Shown: one piece after another, positions 38,970 through 49,040 of the stretch
Numbering within the stretch: the first letter of the stretch is position 1
Layout: every line of letters starts with the position of its first letter
Assembly (NCBI GenBank): GCA_002083365.1
Contig: LVWS01000033.1
Location: 577,471 to 641,470, forward strand
Length of the DNA: 64,000 nt
Origin: Nitrospira sp. SG-bin1
GTDB lineage: Bacteria > Nitrospirota > Nitrospiria > Nitrospirales > Nitrospiraceae
Reading direction: 5' to 3'
Notes under the pieces: model-generated
Told to the model about the DNA's origin: nothing
Database searches by the model: none
The model's input: only the letters and a program-made list of their open reading frames with translations
Translations under genes and position numbers: made by a program

Positions 38970-39443
38970 ACCTCTTCCTCTGGCTGGCCCCGCCGTCTTG
39001 CGCAAGAGTAATTCTGCACTGCCAGGGATCAGGAAGTTCGGCATGGGGCCGATTTCCTGATAGCCATGTTTCTTGTAAAAGGCTCTCGCCGGTTCGTTGA
39101 AATCCGATACACAGGCAAAGAGATTCTTGGTCCTCTCAAAGACGAGTTCCTCGATGTGCCGCAACAGCCGCCCGCCGATTCCCTTCTGACGTGCCCATAC
39201 GGCCACTCCCAAGAGCTCCAGATAGTCGCCCAGGAGAAATTTCTGCTTCACAATGGCGACAGCGGCCACCTGTCCATTGAGGAGTGCGACGTAGCAGTCT
39301 CTTCCCTGCGGAATCGGGCGAAAGATGCGGTTCCAATCGTCCGTTGAATAACCGAGTGTTCTCCAAGGGTCGGATTCACCGAGCAGTTGGACGACGGGAT
39401 CACGGTCGTCCGGATTCATGTGCCTGATAACCGGCGCCGTCAT
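38964..39443 (-). CDS. GNAT-family N-acetyltransferase
   Basis: 159 residues with the GNAT acetyl-CoA site (VAVWARQKGIGGRLLRHIEE, close to the R/Q-x-x-G-x-G/A signature) and the late-domain pattern NEPARAFYKKHGYQEIG. ATG 39443 overlaps the stop of the upstream deacetylase gene by 4 nt, so the two are probably co-translated. The substrate is unknown; the coupling to a carbohydrate deacetylase suggests a sugar or cell-wall amine, as an inference. Confidence 0.82.
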   Translation of the reverse strand: MTAPVIRHMNPDDRDPVVQLLGESDPWRTLGYSTDDWNRIFRPIPQGRDCYVALLNGQVAAVAIVKQKFLLGDYLELLGVAVWARQKGIGGRLLRHIEELVFERTKNLFACVSDFNEPARAFYKKHGYQEIGPMPNFLIPGSAELLLRKTAGPARGRGQ

Positions 39444-40156
39444 GGGTTTGGGGGAGTACAGTTCAACAGCTCGCTCACGGTCATGGGCTGGAGCCCTTTC
39501 TTGGGCAGGATCTCCGACGTGAGGTGTTCGATCACGTGCCGGGTGTGCTTGCCTTTGCCGTTCGCGTGGAAGACGATGATGCTTCCAGGCTTGGCACGCT
39601 GGACGACTCTGGTGAGGATTTGCTCGGCGGACAGTGTGGGATCGGGATCGCCCGATTCGATATTCCATTGGATGAATTGCAAGCCGAGCATGTTCACCAC
39701 GGCGACGGTCACATCGTTGTATTCGCCGTAGGGCGGCCGAAACAACGTCGCTTCATGGGCATAGCGTGCCCGCAGCATTTTGACGGGACCAAGGATCTCC
39801 GTGCGTTGTTCGTCGGCGTCGTGCATGGGAAGGTGGGCATGCACGTCACCGTGCGTCCCAACTTCAAAAAAACTCAAGCCCAATAGATGGTTCACTTCAG
39901 GTTCATGTTTCTCCATCCACTTGCCGGACAGGAAAAACGTGGCGGGGATGCGGTGTGCGATCAGATAGTCCATCAAGGGTTGATCGTAGCCGGATCCCTT
40001 CCGCACGGGACAGAGATCGAACGTCAGTGCCACGCCGTGGCATGATGGTGGGCCCGACTTGATGACTTGGGCCGTACCGTCGGCTGAACAAAACAGTTCC
40101 GACGTTCCCACCAGTAGGATGCCGAGCAACAGCCGTCCAGCGCGTGGCGTTGACAT
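39440..40156 (-). CDS. Exported polysaccharide deacetylase (NodB homology)
   Basis: 238 residues: an N-terminal signal peptide (LLLGILLVGTSELFCSADG), then a NodB domain with ALTFDLCP (motif 1, where the second Asp of the usual TFDDGP is Leu), GTHGDVHAHL (H-x3-H metal site), RPPYGEYN (motif 3) and IIVFHANGKG. It should remove acetyl or similar groups from envelope polysaccharide in the periplasm. The first, base-type Asp is kept; loss of the second is seen in a known TFDLC subgroup. Confidence 0.82.
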   Translation of the reverse strand: MSTPRAGRLLLGILLVGTSELFCSADGTAQVIKSGPPSCHGVALTFDLCPVRKGSGYDQPLMDYLIAHRIPATFFLSGKWMEKHEPEVNHLLGLSFFEVGTHGDVHAHLPMHDADEQRTEILGPVKMLRARYAHEATLFRPPYGEYNDVTVAVVNMLGLQFIQWNIESGDPDPTLSAEQILTRVVQRAKPGSIIVFHANGKGKHTRHVIEHLTSEILPKKGLQPMTVSELLNCTPPNP

Positions 40157-40227
40157 AGAAGCTAGTATACATGAATCAGCAAGGGTAGAATTGACCCTTT
40201 GCGTATTCGGCTGTTACGGTGTCGTCC

Positions 40228-41388
40228 ATGTCTCTACCGTCCTGGGAAATCGGCCGAGCGTTGGGCATTCCTATCCGCGTCCATGCCTCATGGTTCTTCG
40301 TCTTTCTCCTCGTCACCTGGACCCTCTCGACCGGATACTTGCCGGAAAGTTTGCCCGGGCTTCCTCCCGAACGCTATTGGGGGATGGGCGGCCTCGCAGC
40401 GGTGCTGTTGTTTCTCTCCGTGCTCTTGCATGAGCTCGGCCATTCCTATGTCGCCCTGTACTATCGCATCCCGATCGAGAAGATCACGTTGTTTATTTTC
40501 GGCGGTGTGGCTCACATGCGGAAGGAAGCCCCGACACCTCGCGCTGAATTCCTCATCGCATTGGCGGGACCGGCGGTCAGTTTTGTGATCGGCGGGTTCT
40601 GTTTCGTCTTCGTGGAGCTAGCCGAGGCAATTCAACGGGAACATGGCCTCCAGGGGTGGATCATGCTCGGCGCGTTGCTCGGGTTCGTCAATATGCAACT
40701 CGGCCTCTTCAATATGATCCCGGGCTTTCCACTGGACGGGGGACGGGTGTTACGAGCGGGATTATGGGCATGGGGAAACGATTTTTATCGAGCGACGAGA
40801 CAAGCCGCAGTCGTGGGTCTGGCGTTCGGATTGATGCTCGGATTGGCAGGCCTTGTGGTGATGTACGGTGCCGTAAGCGACGAATTGCCTCCTTCGACGG
40901 CATCGAACGGTGGGTGGATTCTCGTCATCGGCATGTTTCTCTTTGCCGCGGCCCTGGCGAGTCGGCGTCAAGCGATCATTCGTCAATCTTTGGCGACGGT
41001 TCCCATTCGGGACTTGATGGTGACGACGGTCACCTCGATTCCATCGCATAGCACGTTGGACGAGGCGGTGAACCAGTATTTCCAGCCATATGGTTACGGC
41101 GGCTTTCCCGTGTTGGAGGACGGGCGTTTGGTGGGACTCATCACCGTGCTGGACATTCAAACCGTGCCGCCGACACTGTGGCCTTGGCGCCGAGTCGAAC
41201 AGGTCATGCGTCCACGTCCGGAATCGTTGGTGATTGAACCGGACCTTCCCGTGATTCACGCGATGGAGCGTATGGCCCGCGAAGGATGGGATCGGTTAGT
41301 CGTCATGCAGGACGGAGAGATCGTCGGGCTCGTGACCCATTCGGCCATCGTGCATTTTTTGCAGTTGCGCCAGTCTTCCAACCGATAG
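40228..41388 (+). CDS. Site-2-protease-family membrane metalloprotease with CBS domains
   Basis: 386 residues. HELGHSY supplies the HExxH-type zinc site in a membrane helix, and NMIPGFPLDGGRVLRA gives the third ligand (Asp), as in M50 proteases. About six membrane helices precede two C-terminal CBS repeats (IRDLMVTTVTSIPSHSTLDEA, QVMRPRPESLVIEP), which usually sense adenine nucleotides. Such proteins perform regulated intramembrane cleavage. The start is ATG 40228 (a GTG at 40219 is also possible). It is divergent from the deacetylase. Confidence 0.85.
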   Translation: MSLPSWEIGRALGIPIRVHASWFFVFLLVTWTLSTGYLPESLPGLPPERYWGMGGLAAVLLFLSVLLHELGHSYVALYYRIPIEKITLFIFGGVAHMRKEAPTPRAEFLIALAGPAVSFVIGGFCFVFVELAEAIQREHGLQGWIMLGALLGFVNMQLGLFNMIPGFPLDGGRVLRAGLWAWGNDFYRATRQAAVVGLAFGLMLGLAGLVVMYGAVSDELPPSTASNGGWILVIGMFLFAAALASRRQAIIRQSLATVPIRDLMVTTVTSIPSHSTLDEAVNQYFQPYGYGGFPVLEDGRLVGLITVLDIQTVPPTLWPWRRVEQVMRPRPESLVIEPDLPVIHAMERMAREGWDRLVVMQDGEIVGLVTHSAIVHFLQLRQSSNR

Positions 41389-41492
41389 CCAAGCCTAAGA
41401 CATTCGTCATAGTCATTGGGCAATGACCGGCCATCCCATCGGTCTTCGCCATGCCCAATGGCCGGCGACTCCCTTTCCTTTATACCGGCCGA

Positions 41493-42851
41493 TCACCCGT
41501 CCGCTCGGGCCACGGAGATATTTTGTGCGATGGCGACACGAATGAGATGGACAACGAGAAGGAATCCATAGACGACGCAAAAAAACTTGAAGGTGGCACG
41601 AAAAAAATCCATCAGCAGGAGGGGCAAGCAGAGGGCAAAGAGCAGACTCGCGATCAACGTCGCAGATGTCAGCCGGCGGCAGAATTCATAGGACGGATCC
41701 TTTCCAATCGGTTTTAAAGCCCGCGCATATCGCGTCGCGCGCTGGACACGGGCCTCCTGAAGCGCTTCGTCCGTCGGCCCCCAATAGCGGATGCGGAAAT
41801 AGCCATACACGATGAACAACCAGGGGAGGGACCACAGGGGCCAATACAGGTGTCCCGCATAATGATCTTGGCTGATGAGCGTCGCGTAGGACGGCGCATA
41901 AATCAGTCCCAGCACGAGTGGCAGAATCCGTTCATCAGTGGGGCGCTCTCCTTCCGGCCCGCCATGAACCAGTTCTCGCTCGAACAACGGATATCCATAT
42001 TTCATGATCACCAAGGCGATCGCCGCGCTCATCGTCTTGTCCGGGATATACCGCACGCAGTTCTGGAACCAATTGACGATGTACCAGCTGATGCTTTCAC
42101 TCCAGCTCAACCCCAGCGTGGCTTCCAGGTACGACCGGACCACAGCCTCCCAGTGCGCAATCCGCAAGCCGAGGGATTCGGCGACTTCGGGATTGAGGGC
42201 AAAGATCGAACGCTCGTGAAGCGCGGATTGGACCAAAGTGCCGGGAATACTCATGACCACTGCACCTGCCACGCCGAAACTCAATAAAAACCACGTATGG
42301 GCCAAGCCCGAACTTTTGCCGGTGCTTACGTATTTCAGGAAGCTCGGCTGCCGGGCCAACATCCCCCAAAACAGCGCCCCCGTCATATTGACCAGCGACC
42401 AGGGGAAGATGATCACGTCGGCTGTGGCCTTGGGAAAGAGCACCCAATTCACCACCGAGTTCGAAAGCAGCGCCACGATGGCGCCCCACCATGGGCCGAG
42501 GAGGATCGCCGCCAGGGCGGTGCCTGTCATGTCCAGGAAGAGAATACTCTCCAAGTGCAGACTGAGCGTCAGACCGACATAGTTGAGAAGAATACCGGCT
42601 GCCACAATGACACCGGTTTCGTAGAGCAACAGGTAAGACGACCCGCGCAGTGGTTTCGAGGAGAAGAAGTCGACGCTCGGCGCCGGTTCCGCAACGGCGC
42701 GCTCTGGTTGGTATGCCTGCTTCTTTTCTTTCTTGGAATGCATGCGCTGCTGGATGTCCAGCAGTTTTTCCATGACGGTAAGGAGCGCGGCCATGAACCC
42801 GGCGATCGTCCCTCCCAGCATCATGAGTTCTTTGCCGTATTCTTCAACCAT
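41493..42851 (-). CDS. Polytopic membrane protein, possibly ECF-substrate-component-like
   Basis: 452 residues with about 9-10 membrane helices and a 55-residue basic cytoplasmic stretch after the first. The segment ETGVIVAAGILLNYVGLTLSL and FLDMTGTALAAILLGPWWGAIVALLSNSV resembles the S components of energy-coupling-factor vitamin transporters or related prokaryotic membrane sensors. No ECF ATPase or T component is nearby. I do not recognise the C-terminal half. GGAG lies eight bases before ATG 42851. It lies downstream of yihY on the same strand, 146 nt away. Confidence 0.55.
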   Translation of the reverse strand: MVEEYGKELMMLGGTIAGFMAALLTVMEKLLDIQQRMHSKKEKKQAYQPERAVAEPAPSVDFFSSKPLRGSSYLLLYETGVIVAAGILLNYVGLTLSLHLESILFLDMTGTALAAILLGPWWGAIVALLSNSVVNWVLFPKATADVIIFPWSLVNMTGALFWGMLARQPSFLKYVSTGKSSGLAHTWFLLSFGVAGAVVMSIPGTLVQSALHERSIFALNPEVAESLGLRIAHWEAVVRSYLEATLGLSWSESISWYIVNWFQNCVRYIPDKTMSAAIALVIMKYGYPLFERELVHGGPEGERPTDERILPLVLGLIYAPSYATLISQDHYAGHLYWPLWSLPWLFIVYGYFRIRYWGPTDEALQEARVQRATRYARALKPIGKDPSYEFCRRLTSATLIASLLFALCLPLLLMDFFRATFKFFCVVYGFLLVVHLIRVAIAQNISVARADG

Positions 42852-42997
42852 GCGCGCGGCTCCAAGCCTTGCCGGAAGCCATTTTATCGAGGAAGGAGGT
42901 GCCCAGCCAGAAAAAGGACGGAAGTTGCATGGACTGTCGATCGCAGGCTGATGGGGAGATGTCGAACAGGTGGAAAGATACTGAGTCCCTATGGCTC

Positions 42998-43858
42998 CTA
43001 AGCATCATCGGCCGGCGTCGTCGGCGACAGGCGGGCGGGCTGTTGCAGCTTGTGGGCGATGATGCCGCCGAATAGTAGGAGGCCAGCTGAGTAATAGACC
43101 CAGAGCAGCAGGAGTACGACTTCCAACAACGATCCGTAGAGGCGCGCGTAGACTGTGGCATAGTCGCTATAACTGACGAACAACAATTTCGCGGAAACCC
43201 AGAGGAGGCTGAAGGTCAGAGCGCCGGCCATGGCGGCGCGCCACCGGGGGCGGCGACGAGGAACAAGGCGGTACAACAGACTGACCGTCAGGAATGCCAG
43301 GGTAAAGGGAAGCGAGTAGGTGAGATGAAAATCATGCGCGGCCAGGGCGACAAGATCAAGCCCCCAGAGCCGTGGAGCATAAGCGGTCAAAAACGTGACG
43401 GTTTGCGCGCCGACATACGCCATCAGCAGCAGCAGTCCGGTGGATCCGATCAGCGCAATGGAGATCGCCGTTGAAACCAGCGGATGACGCCGATGGGTAC
43501 TTTCAAAGACCACGTTGAGGGTATAGTCCAATTCATAAAAGACGAGCCCCCCGAACCAGAAAAACGACAAAAAGACGAGCCACCGGACACTCTTCAGCGC
43601 ACTGATCCGATGGAGTTCTTCGGCCAACCGTTCGCCCAATGACGGCAAAAATCCCTTGAGGAAGCTCAGCATGAACTGTTCGCCGATGACATCCTGGCTG
43701 ACGAAGAAACTCACTCCATAGAGGAGGAGGAACGCGAGTGGAAACAGGGAAAGCAGCGAGAAAAAAGCCAAGGAAGCGGCGAGACTGGCGCAGCCTTGCC
43801 GCAAAAATGACTTCAGGACATCGAGAAGGAAGCGGGGGGCGTTCATGGGACTCGGCAT
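42998..43858 (-). CDS. YihY/BrkB-family inner membrane protein
   Basis: 286 residues with six membrane helices. ASLAASLAFFSLLSLFPLAFLL at the start and VSYSDYATVYARLYGSLLEVVLLLLWVYYSAGLLLFGG near the end are signatures of the YihY family (once misnamed RNase BN; function still unclear). It begins 14 nt after the nuoN stop and may ride on the nuo transcript. Confidence 0.88.
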   Translation of the reverse strand: MPSPMNAPRFLLDVLKSFLRQGCASLAASLAFFSLLSLFPLAFLLLYGVSFFVSQDVIGEQFMLSFLKGFLPSLGERLAEELHRISALKSVRWLVFLSFFWFGGLVFYELDYTLNVVFESTHRRHPLVSTAISIALIGSTGLLLLMAYVGAQTVTFLTAYAPRLWGLDLVALAAHDFHLTYSLPFTLAFLTVSLLYRLVPRRRPRWRAAMAGALTFSLLWVSAKLLFVSYSDYATVYARLYGSLLEVVLLLLWVYYSAGLLLFGGIIAHKLQQPARLSPTTPADDA

Positions 43859-43872
43859 GCGGATGGGCTGCC

Positions 43873-45339
43873 TTATTTTAAGGTCAGCACCGCCTGTGTT
43901 GCGAGATGCACGAGCGGATTGGGGTAGATGCCAAAGATCACCACCCCTGCCACCGCACAGGCCAGCACGATGGAGAGCGTCGGCGACATGACCAATCGGG
44001 GAGCGATGTCCAGGGACTCATTCCGCTCACGCATGTACATGACCATCACCAGTCGGAGATAGTAATAGGCCGACACGGCGGCAAAAATCAGCGCGATGAC
44101 CGCCAGCCATGTCATGCCGGCTTCCACTGCGGACATGAAGACGTAGAATTTTCCGATGAAGCCCGCGGTCGGAGGAATACCGGCCAAGGAGACCATGAAG
44201 ATCAGCATGAGCAACGCCGCCACCGGATGGCGTCTGGACAGACCGGTGAAGTCCTCGATCTCATCTCCCTCGATCTCGTCCTTACGAAGCATGGCGACGA
44301 TCGCGAATGCGCCGAAGGTCATGAAGGTGTAGAGCACGAGGTAGAGCAATACGCTGGCGACCGCCGAGGAGCTGCCAAGTCGTCCGGCCGCCACCACGCC
44401 GATCAAGGCATACCCGGCATGGGCAATGCTCGAGTAGGCGAGCATCCGCTTGATGTTCGTTTGGACTAACGCCACGACATTTCCCAAGACCAAGGTCGCG
44501 AGGCAGAGCAGAAGGAAGATGGCGGACCAATTGGCTTTCAAGCCGCCGAGCCCTTCGATAAACACCCGGAGAAACGCGCCGAAACTGGCGGCTTTGGATG
44601 CGACAGCCATGAAGGCCGTGACCGACGTTGGGGCGCCTTGATAGACATCCGGCGTCCACATATGAAACGGCACGACCGCGAGTTTGAACCCGAATCCGAC
44701 CGCCAAGAGGATTGTCGCGAACAACAGCAGTGGATCGTCCAGACTCCGGCCGGCGATCGCTGTGGCAATGGCCGGAAGTCTGGTGCTTCCCGTCGCGCCG
44801 TAGAGGAGTGAGATGCCGTACAGGAGGATGCCGGATGAAAACGCACCCAAGACGAAGTATTTCGCGGACGCTTCGAGCGAACGTGGTTCCGATCGCTTCA
44901 AGCCTGCCATCACGTACAGCGAGAGCGACATGAGCTCGGTGCCCAGATAGATCGTCAGCAGGTCGGCGGCCGAGACCATTACCATCATGCCTGAGAGGGC
45001 GAGCAAGACGAAGCCATAGTATTCGCCGAAGTACAGCCGCTCTTCCTTGAGGTACGAATGCGACAGGAGAATCGTGAGGCCGGTGACAAAGTAGAGCAGC
45101 AGTTTCCAAAAGGCTCCATAGGTGTCGATGATCACCAGACCACTGAACGCCTCGACAGAAGCGTTCATTTGTGAGGCGGTCAAGCCCATGCACATGGCGA
45201 GCGTTCCCAGGCTGAGCCACACCAGCCCGTCTTTGCTCGATGGACGCAGGACCGGGTCGAGTACCAGCACAATACAGGCGGCGGTGACGACCAAGAGCTC
45301 CGGCAGAATGAGGAAGAGGTCCCCGACAGAGAAGGTCAT
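43873..45339 (-). CDS. nuoN: NADH-quinone oxidoreductase subunit N
   Basis: 488 residues, an antiporter-like membrane subunit of complex I with about 14 helices. The conserved proton-path residues of this family are visible in YLGTELMSLSLYVM (Glu), MWTPDVYQGAPTSVTAFMAVASKAASF (Lys in the broken helix) and NIKRMLAYSSIAHAGY. Its start overlaps the nuoM stop by 4 nt, so translation is coupled. It is the last complex I gene in the operon. Confidence 0.95.
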   Translation of the reverse strand: MTFSVGDLFLILPELLVVTAACIVLVLDPVLRPSSKDGLVWLSLGTLAMCMGLTASQMNASVEAFSGLVIIDTYGAFWKLLLYFVTGLTILLSHSYLKEERLYFGEYYGFVLLALSGMMVMVSAADLLTIYLGTELMSLSLYVMAGLKRSEPRSLEASAKYFVLGAFSSGILLYGISLLYGATGSTRLPAIATAIAGRSLDDPLLLFATILLAVGFGFKLAVVPFHMWTPDVYQGAPTSVTAFMAVASKAASFGAFLRVFIEGLGGLKANWSAIFLLLCLATLVLGNVVALVQTNIKRMLAYSSIAHAGYALIGVVAAGRLGSSSAVASVLLYLVLYTFMTFGAFAIVAMLRKDEIEGDEIEDFTGLSRRHPVAALLMLIFMVSLAGIPPTAGFIGKFYVFMSAVEAGMTWLAVIALIFAAVSAYYYLRLVMVMYMRERNESLDIAPRLVMSPTLSIVLACAVAGVVIFGIYPNPLVHLATQAVLTLK

Positions 45340-46955
45340 GGTTGCCTTTCCTCGGTTTTGGTGCTCGCGAAGTCTGCTTCGCCGCGAAGTTCTCGGTTTC
45401 GGCGCGGGCCCGAAGCGTTGTTCGTTCCTCGATCAAAAGCAAGGTCTGTCGTAGGAACTCCGCGAAGGCTTACAGGTGCGGTCTCCTCAGGAGCCGTCGG
45501 GAAGACGCGAGCGAGCACCTTCTCGACGCTCAGATGCATGCGGGTCAGCAGAGGGTTCGGGAACACCCCGATCACAAAGATCAACACGACGAGCGGCACC
45601 AGGGTGACCATCTCGCGCGGGTTGACATCACGGAGTTTCGGGAGCATGTGTGGGGCCGGCACGCCGAAGGCGACGCGTTGAACCATCCACAGCAAATAGG
45701 CGGCGGCGAGGATGATTCCCAATGACGCGAAGGCCGTGGCGATCTTGCTCCAGAGAAAGGTGCCGGCCAGAACCATGAATTCCCCGACGAAACTGTTGGT
45801 GCCGGGCAATCCCAACGACGACAAGGCGAAAATGACCAGGAACGTCGCATATCGCGGCATCGGCTTCGTCAGTCCGATATTGTCGGCGATCTGTCGGCTG
45901 TGGGTGCGTTCGTAAATCACTCCCACGCAGAGAAAGAGTCCGCCGGTCGTGATGCCGTGGTTCACCATCTGCATGACGGCGCCTTCGATGCCTTGAATAT
46001 TGAACATGAACAGGCCGAGCGTAACGAATCCCATGTGGCTCACGCTTGAATAGGCGATCAGCTTTTTCAGATCCGCCTGGGCCAAGGCCATGTACGCGCC
46101 ATAGATGATGGCGATAATCGAGAGAACCACCATCAACGGTGTGAACGCCTGAGAGGCATCCGGCAACATCGGTAAACTGAAACGTAAGAATCCATAGGTG
46201 CCCATCTTCAGCAACACGCTGGCGAGGATCACGCTGCCCGCCGTCGGTGCTTCCACGTGCGCGTCCGGCAACCAGGTATGGAAGGGGAACATGGGAACCT
46301 TGACGGCGAACGCGGCGAAGAACGCCAGGAAGAGCCAGAACTGCAGCGATGTGGAATAGGCGCCTTGACTCAGTTGAAGAATATCGAAGGTACGGCCGCC
46401 CTGGAAATACAGCACCAAAATCGCGACCAACAGCAGGACGCTTCCGGCCAGGGTATAGAGAAAGAACTTGATCGCGGCATAGAGCCGATTCGACCCGCCC
46501 CAGACTCCGATAAGGAGATACATCGGGATCAGCATCGCTTCCCAAAAGACGTAGAACAGCACGAAATCCAGGGCCGAGAACACGCCGATCATGGCACCTT
46601 CCATGATCAGCAGCATGGCCAGGAAACTCCGGACTCTCGATTCGATGGAGTGCCAAGAAATCAGGATGCAGAGCGGCATCAGGATGGTCGTCATGAGGAC
46701 GAGCGGCAGACTGATGCCGTCGAGACCAAGCCGATAATGGATCGGGGGCGACGCAATCCATACGGCCGACTCAATGAATTGCATCTGACCGGACGACGCG
46801 TCGAACAGCCACCACAGGGGGAGGGAAATCAGCAGATCGGCGACGGTGACGGCGAGGGCAAGGATCCGCGCCGTGGCGTCCTTCACGAGAAAGACCGCCG
46901 CGGCTCCGATCAGCGGGAGAAGAATGAGCGCCGTGAGCCAAGGAAAGCCTGTCAT
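45336..46955 (-). CDS. nuoM: NADH-quinone oxidoreductase subunit M
   Basis: 539 residues, antiporter-like. FYVFWEAMLIPMYLLIG holds the key Glu; FHTWLPDAHVEAPTAGSVILASVLLKMGTYG the lysine region; and DLKKLIAYSSVSHMGF the second Lys. The last ~45 residues are a polar, charged tail (from VFPTAPEETAP) longer than in most NuoM. It is encoded by a stretch with a perfect 6-bp hairpin (GCGAAG-TCTG-CTTCGC), perhaps captured spacer sequence. Confidence 0.95.
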   Translation of the reverse strand: MTGFPWLTALILLPLIGAAAVFLVKDATARILALAVTVADLLISLPLWWLFDASSGQMQFIESAVWIASPPIHYRLGLDGISLPLVLMTTILMPLCILISWHSIESRVRSFLAMLLIMEGAMIGVFSALDFVLFYVFWEAMLIPMYLLIGVWGGSNRLYAAIKFFLYTLAGSVLLLVAILVLYFQGGRTFDILQLSQGAYSTSLQFWLFLAFFAAFAVKVPMFPFHTWLPDAHVEAPTAGSVILASVLLKMGTYGFLRFSLPMLPDASQAFTPLMVVLSIIAIIYGAYMALAQADLKKLIAYSSVSHMGFVTLGLFMFNIQGIEGAVMQMVNHGITTGGLFLCVGVIYERTHSRQIADNIGLTKPMPRYATFLVIFALSSLGLPGTNSFVGEFMVLAGTFLWSKIATAFASLGIILAAAYLLWMVQRVAFGVPAPHMLPKLRDVNPREMVTLVPLVVLIFVIGVFPNPLLTRMHLSVEKVLARVFPTAPEETAPVSLRGVPTTDLAFDRGTNNASGPRRNRELRGEADFASTKTEERQP

Positions 46956-47038
46956 CGGGGGCCCCGCAGCGAACAGTGACGAGAAAGCGATATCATGTCG
47001 GTATCATTCATATCGGTCCAACACGGCGTTCTTGTCCC

Positions 47039-48934
47039 TTACAGAAGAAGGTACGCCGTCAAAATAACGATTCCCACCGCCGTGGCCAATGCATAGTGTT
47101 GAACCTGTCCGCTCTGGATCAGTCTCAACAGCCATCCACCCCACGCCACCCCCCGCGCGATGCCGTTTACGGCTCCGTCGATGACATTGACGTCGATTCG
47201 CTTCCAGAGTTGTGACGCGGCTGCGAACGTCGGTCTGACGAACAGATGATCGTAGGCTTCATCCACGTACCACTTGTTCAACGAGCCGCGATATAGGCCG
47301 CCCCACAGGCGGGCCAAGCGCTCCGGGAGATCCGGGTTGAGGACATACACATAATAGGCGGCGGCAATGCCGATCAGGCCCATCGCCGTCGCCGCAGCCA
47401 TGATCATCAGCCCATCCGAACCATGAGGGGCGGCGGCTTCACTTCCGGTCGCAAACACCGGTTCCAGGAAGGATGGGATGCCGAGATAGCCCGTCAGAAT
47501 GCTGAACAGCGCGAGGATCATAAGCGGCGTCGTCATCGTCTGTGACGGCTCATGAACATGGTCCGCGTGGTGCGGATCGACGCGTGAGGGGCCCCAAAAG
47601 GTCACGAACACCAACCGGAAGCTGTAGAAGGCCGTCAGCAGAGCCGTCAGCAAACCGACAAGCGTCAGTATTCGGCCAAGCGCGCCGGAGGACCACGCCG
47701 AGACAAGGATGTCGTCCTTGCTGAAGAATCCGGCTGTGAGCGGGAAGCCGGCGAGCGCCAACGAACCCACCACGAACGTCCAGTAGGTAGTCGGCAACTT
47801 GTCTTTGAGGCCCCCCATCCGTCGCATGTCTTGCTCATGGTGCAGCGCGATAATCACGGAGCCACAGCCTAAAAACAGCAGGGCTTTGAACGCGCCGTGC
47901 GTCAAGAGGTGGTACATGCCGGACGCATAGGCGCCGAGCCCGCAAGCCATGACCATGTAGCCGAGTTGGCTCACCGTCGAGTAGGCGACCACTCGCTTGA
48001 TATCGGTCTGCGTCAGCGCGATCGTGGCTCCGAGAACCATCGTCGCTGCACCCGTCACCGCAACGACAGTCATCGCCGTTGGGGACAAGTTGTAGATGGG
48101 GGCGAGCCGCGCCACCATGAAGACGCCGGCTGTCACCATCGTGGCGGCGTGAATCAGAGCCGAAATCGGTGTGGGGCCCTCCATCGCATCGGGTAGCCAC
48201 ACGTGAAGAGGGACTTGAGCGGATTTGCCTACTGCACCGGTGAAGAGTAACAGCGCGATAAGGGTAAAGACGGATACATCCCAGATGCCTCCGAATGGGC
48301 CGAGGATGTTCATCGTTAACGCACCGGCTTCGTGCGCGGCGGGGAAGATATCGAGATAATTCAGCGACCCAAAGCTGTACCAGACGAGGAGAAGGCCCAG
48401 CATGAACCCGAAGTCGCCCACACGATTCACGAGAAACGCCTTGGTCGCCGCGGCACAGGCGGAAGCGCGCTCGTACCAATGACCGATCAGCAGATACGAG
48501 CACAGCCCCACGGCTTCCCAGAACACGAAGAGCTGCAGCAAGTTATCGGCCAACACCAGCATCAACATGGAAAAAGTGAACAGCGCGATGTAGCTGAAGA
48601 AACGGGCATAGCCCGGCTCGCCGTGCATGTAGCCGATCGTATAGACGTGCACGAGGGAGCTGACACCGGTGACCAGCAGGAGCATGACAGCGGTGAGTCG
48701 GTCGATATGGAGACCGATGTGAACGTCCAAATGTCCGGAGGTCAGCCAGGTATACAACGGGACTGAAATGACGGAGCCGGACGCCACTTCCACAAAGGCG
48801 GCCACCGACAAGACGAGGGACAGCAGGACGGCCGGAACCGCGACCAGGTGGGCGCGGTCTTTGATGCGCCAGCCGCCTAATCCTAGGACGAGAAAGGCGG
48901 CCAACGGCAGGAGTGGGATGAGGGCGTAGATCAT
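47039..48934 (-). CDS. nuoL: NADH-quinone oxidoreductase subunit L
   Basis: 631 residues, the distal antiporter-like subunit with the long lateral helix. FVFWEAVGLCSYLLIGHWYER (Glu), VPLHVWLPDAMEGPTPISALIHAATMVTAGVFM (Lys helix) and TDIKRVVAYSTVSQLGYM are canonical. The final ~100 residues, including the KWYVDEAYDHLFVRP motif and the last helix, make up the lateral arm. A single copy of each of L, M and N shows a standard 14-subunit-type layout without a second NuoM. Confidence 0.95.
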   Translation of the reverse strand: MIYALIPLLPLAAFLVLGLGGWRIKDRAHLVAVPAVLLSLVLSVAAFVEVASGSVISVPLYTWLTSGHLDVHIGLHIDRLTAVMLLLVTGVSSLVHVYTIGYMHGEPGYARFFSYIALFTFSMLMLVLADNLLQLFVFWEAVGLCSYLLIGHWYERASACAAATKAFLVNRVGDFGFMLGLLLVWYSFGSLNYLDIFPAAHEAGALTMNILGPFGGIWDVSVFTLIALLLFTGAVGKSAQVPLHVWLPDAMEGPTPISALIHAATMVTAGVFMVARLAPIYNLSPTAMTVVAVTGAATMVLGATIALTQTDIKRVVAYSTVSQLGYMVMACGLGAYASGMYHLLTHGAFKALLFLGCGSVIIALHHEQDMRRMGGLKDKLPTTYWTFVVGSLALAGFPLTAGFFSKDDILVSAWSSGALGRILTLVGLLTALLTAFYSFRLVFVTFWGPSRVDPHHADHVHEPSQTMTTPLMILALFSILTGYLGIPSFLEPVFATGSEAAAPHGSDGLMIMAAATAMGLIGIAAAYYVYVLNPDLPERLARLWGGLYRGSLNKWYVDEAYDHLFVRPTFAAASQLWKRIDVNVIDGAVNGIARGVAWGGWLLRLIQSGQVQHYALATAVGIVILTAYLLL

Positions 48935-48937
48935 AAG

Positions 48938-49034
48938 CGGTCAATCGTCATGGGTCATTAGTCGATAGGTCACTCCGCACAACGACGTTGGAACCAAGTT
49001 TCAGTACTCATGACCGTTGACCAGTGCTCATTGA
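48938..49034. repeat. Degenerate GTCATGGGTCATTAG-type spacer array
   Basis: The whole gap upstream of nuoL is made of imperfect words such as GGTCAATCGTCATG, GGTCATTAGTCG, CTCATGACCGTTGACC and CTCATTGACTTC. It starts immediately upstream of the nuoL start codon. Confidence 0.75.
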
Positions 49035-49040
49035 CTTCTT

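Noticed and set aside
40219..40227. GTG start for the site-2 protease
   Set aside because: It adds only three residues; ATG 40228 is the more usual start and neither has a strong ribosome site.
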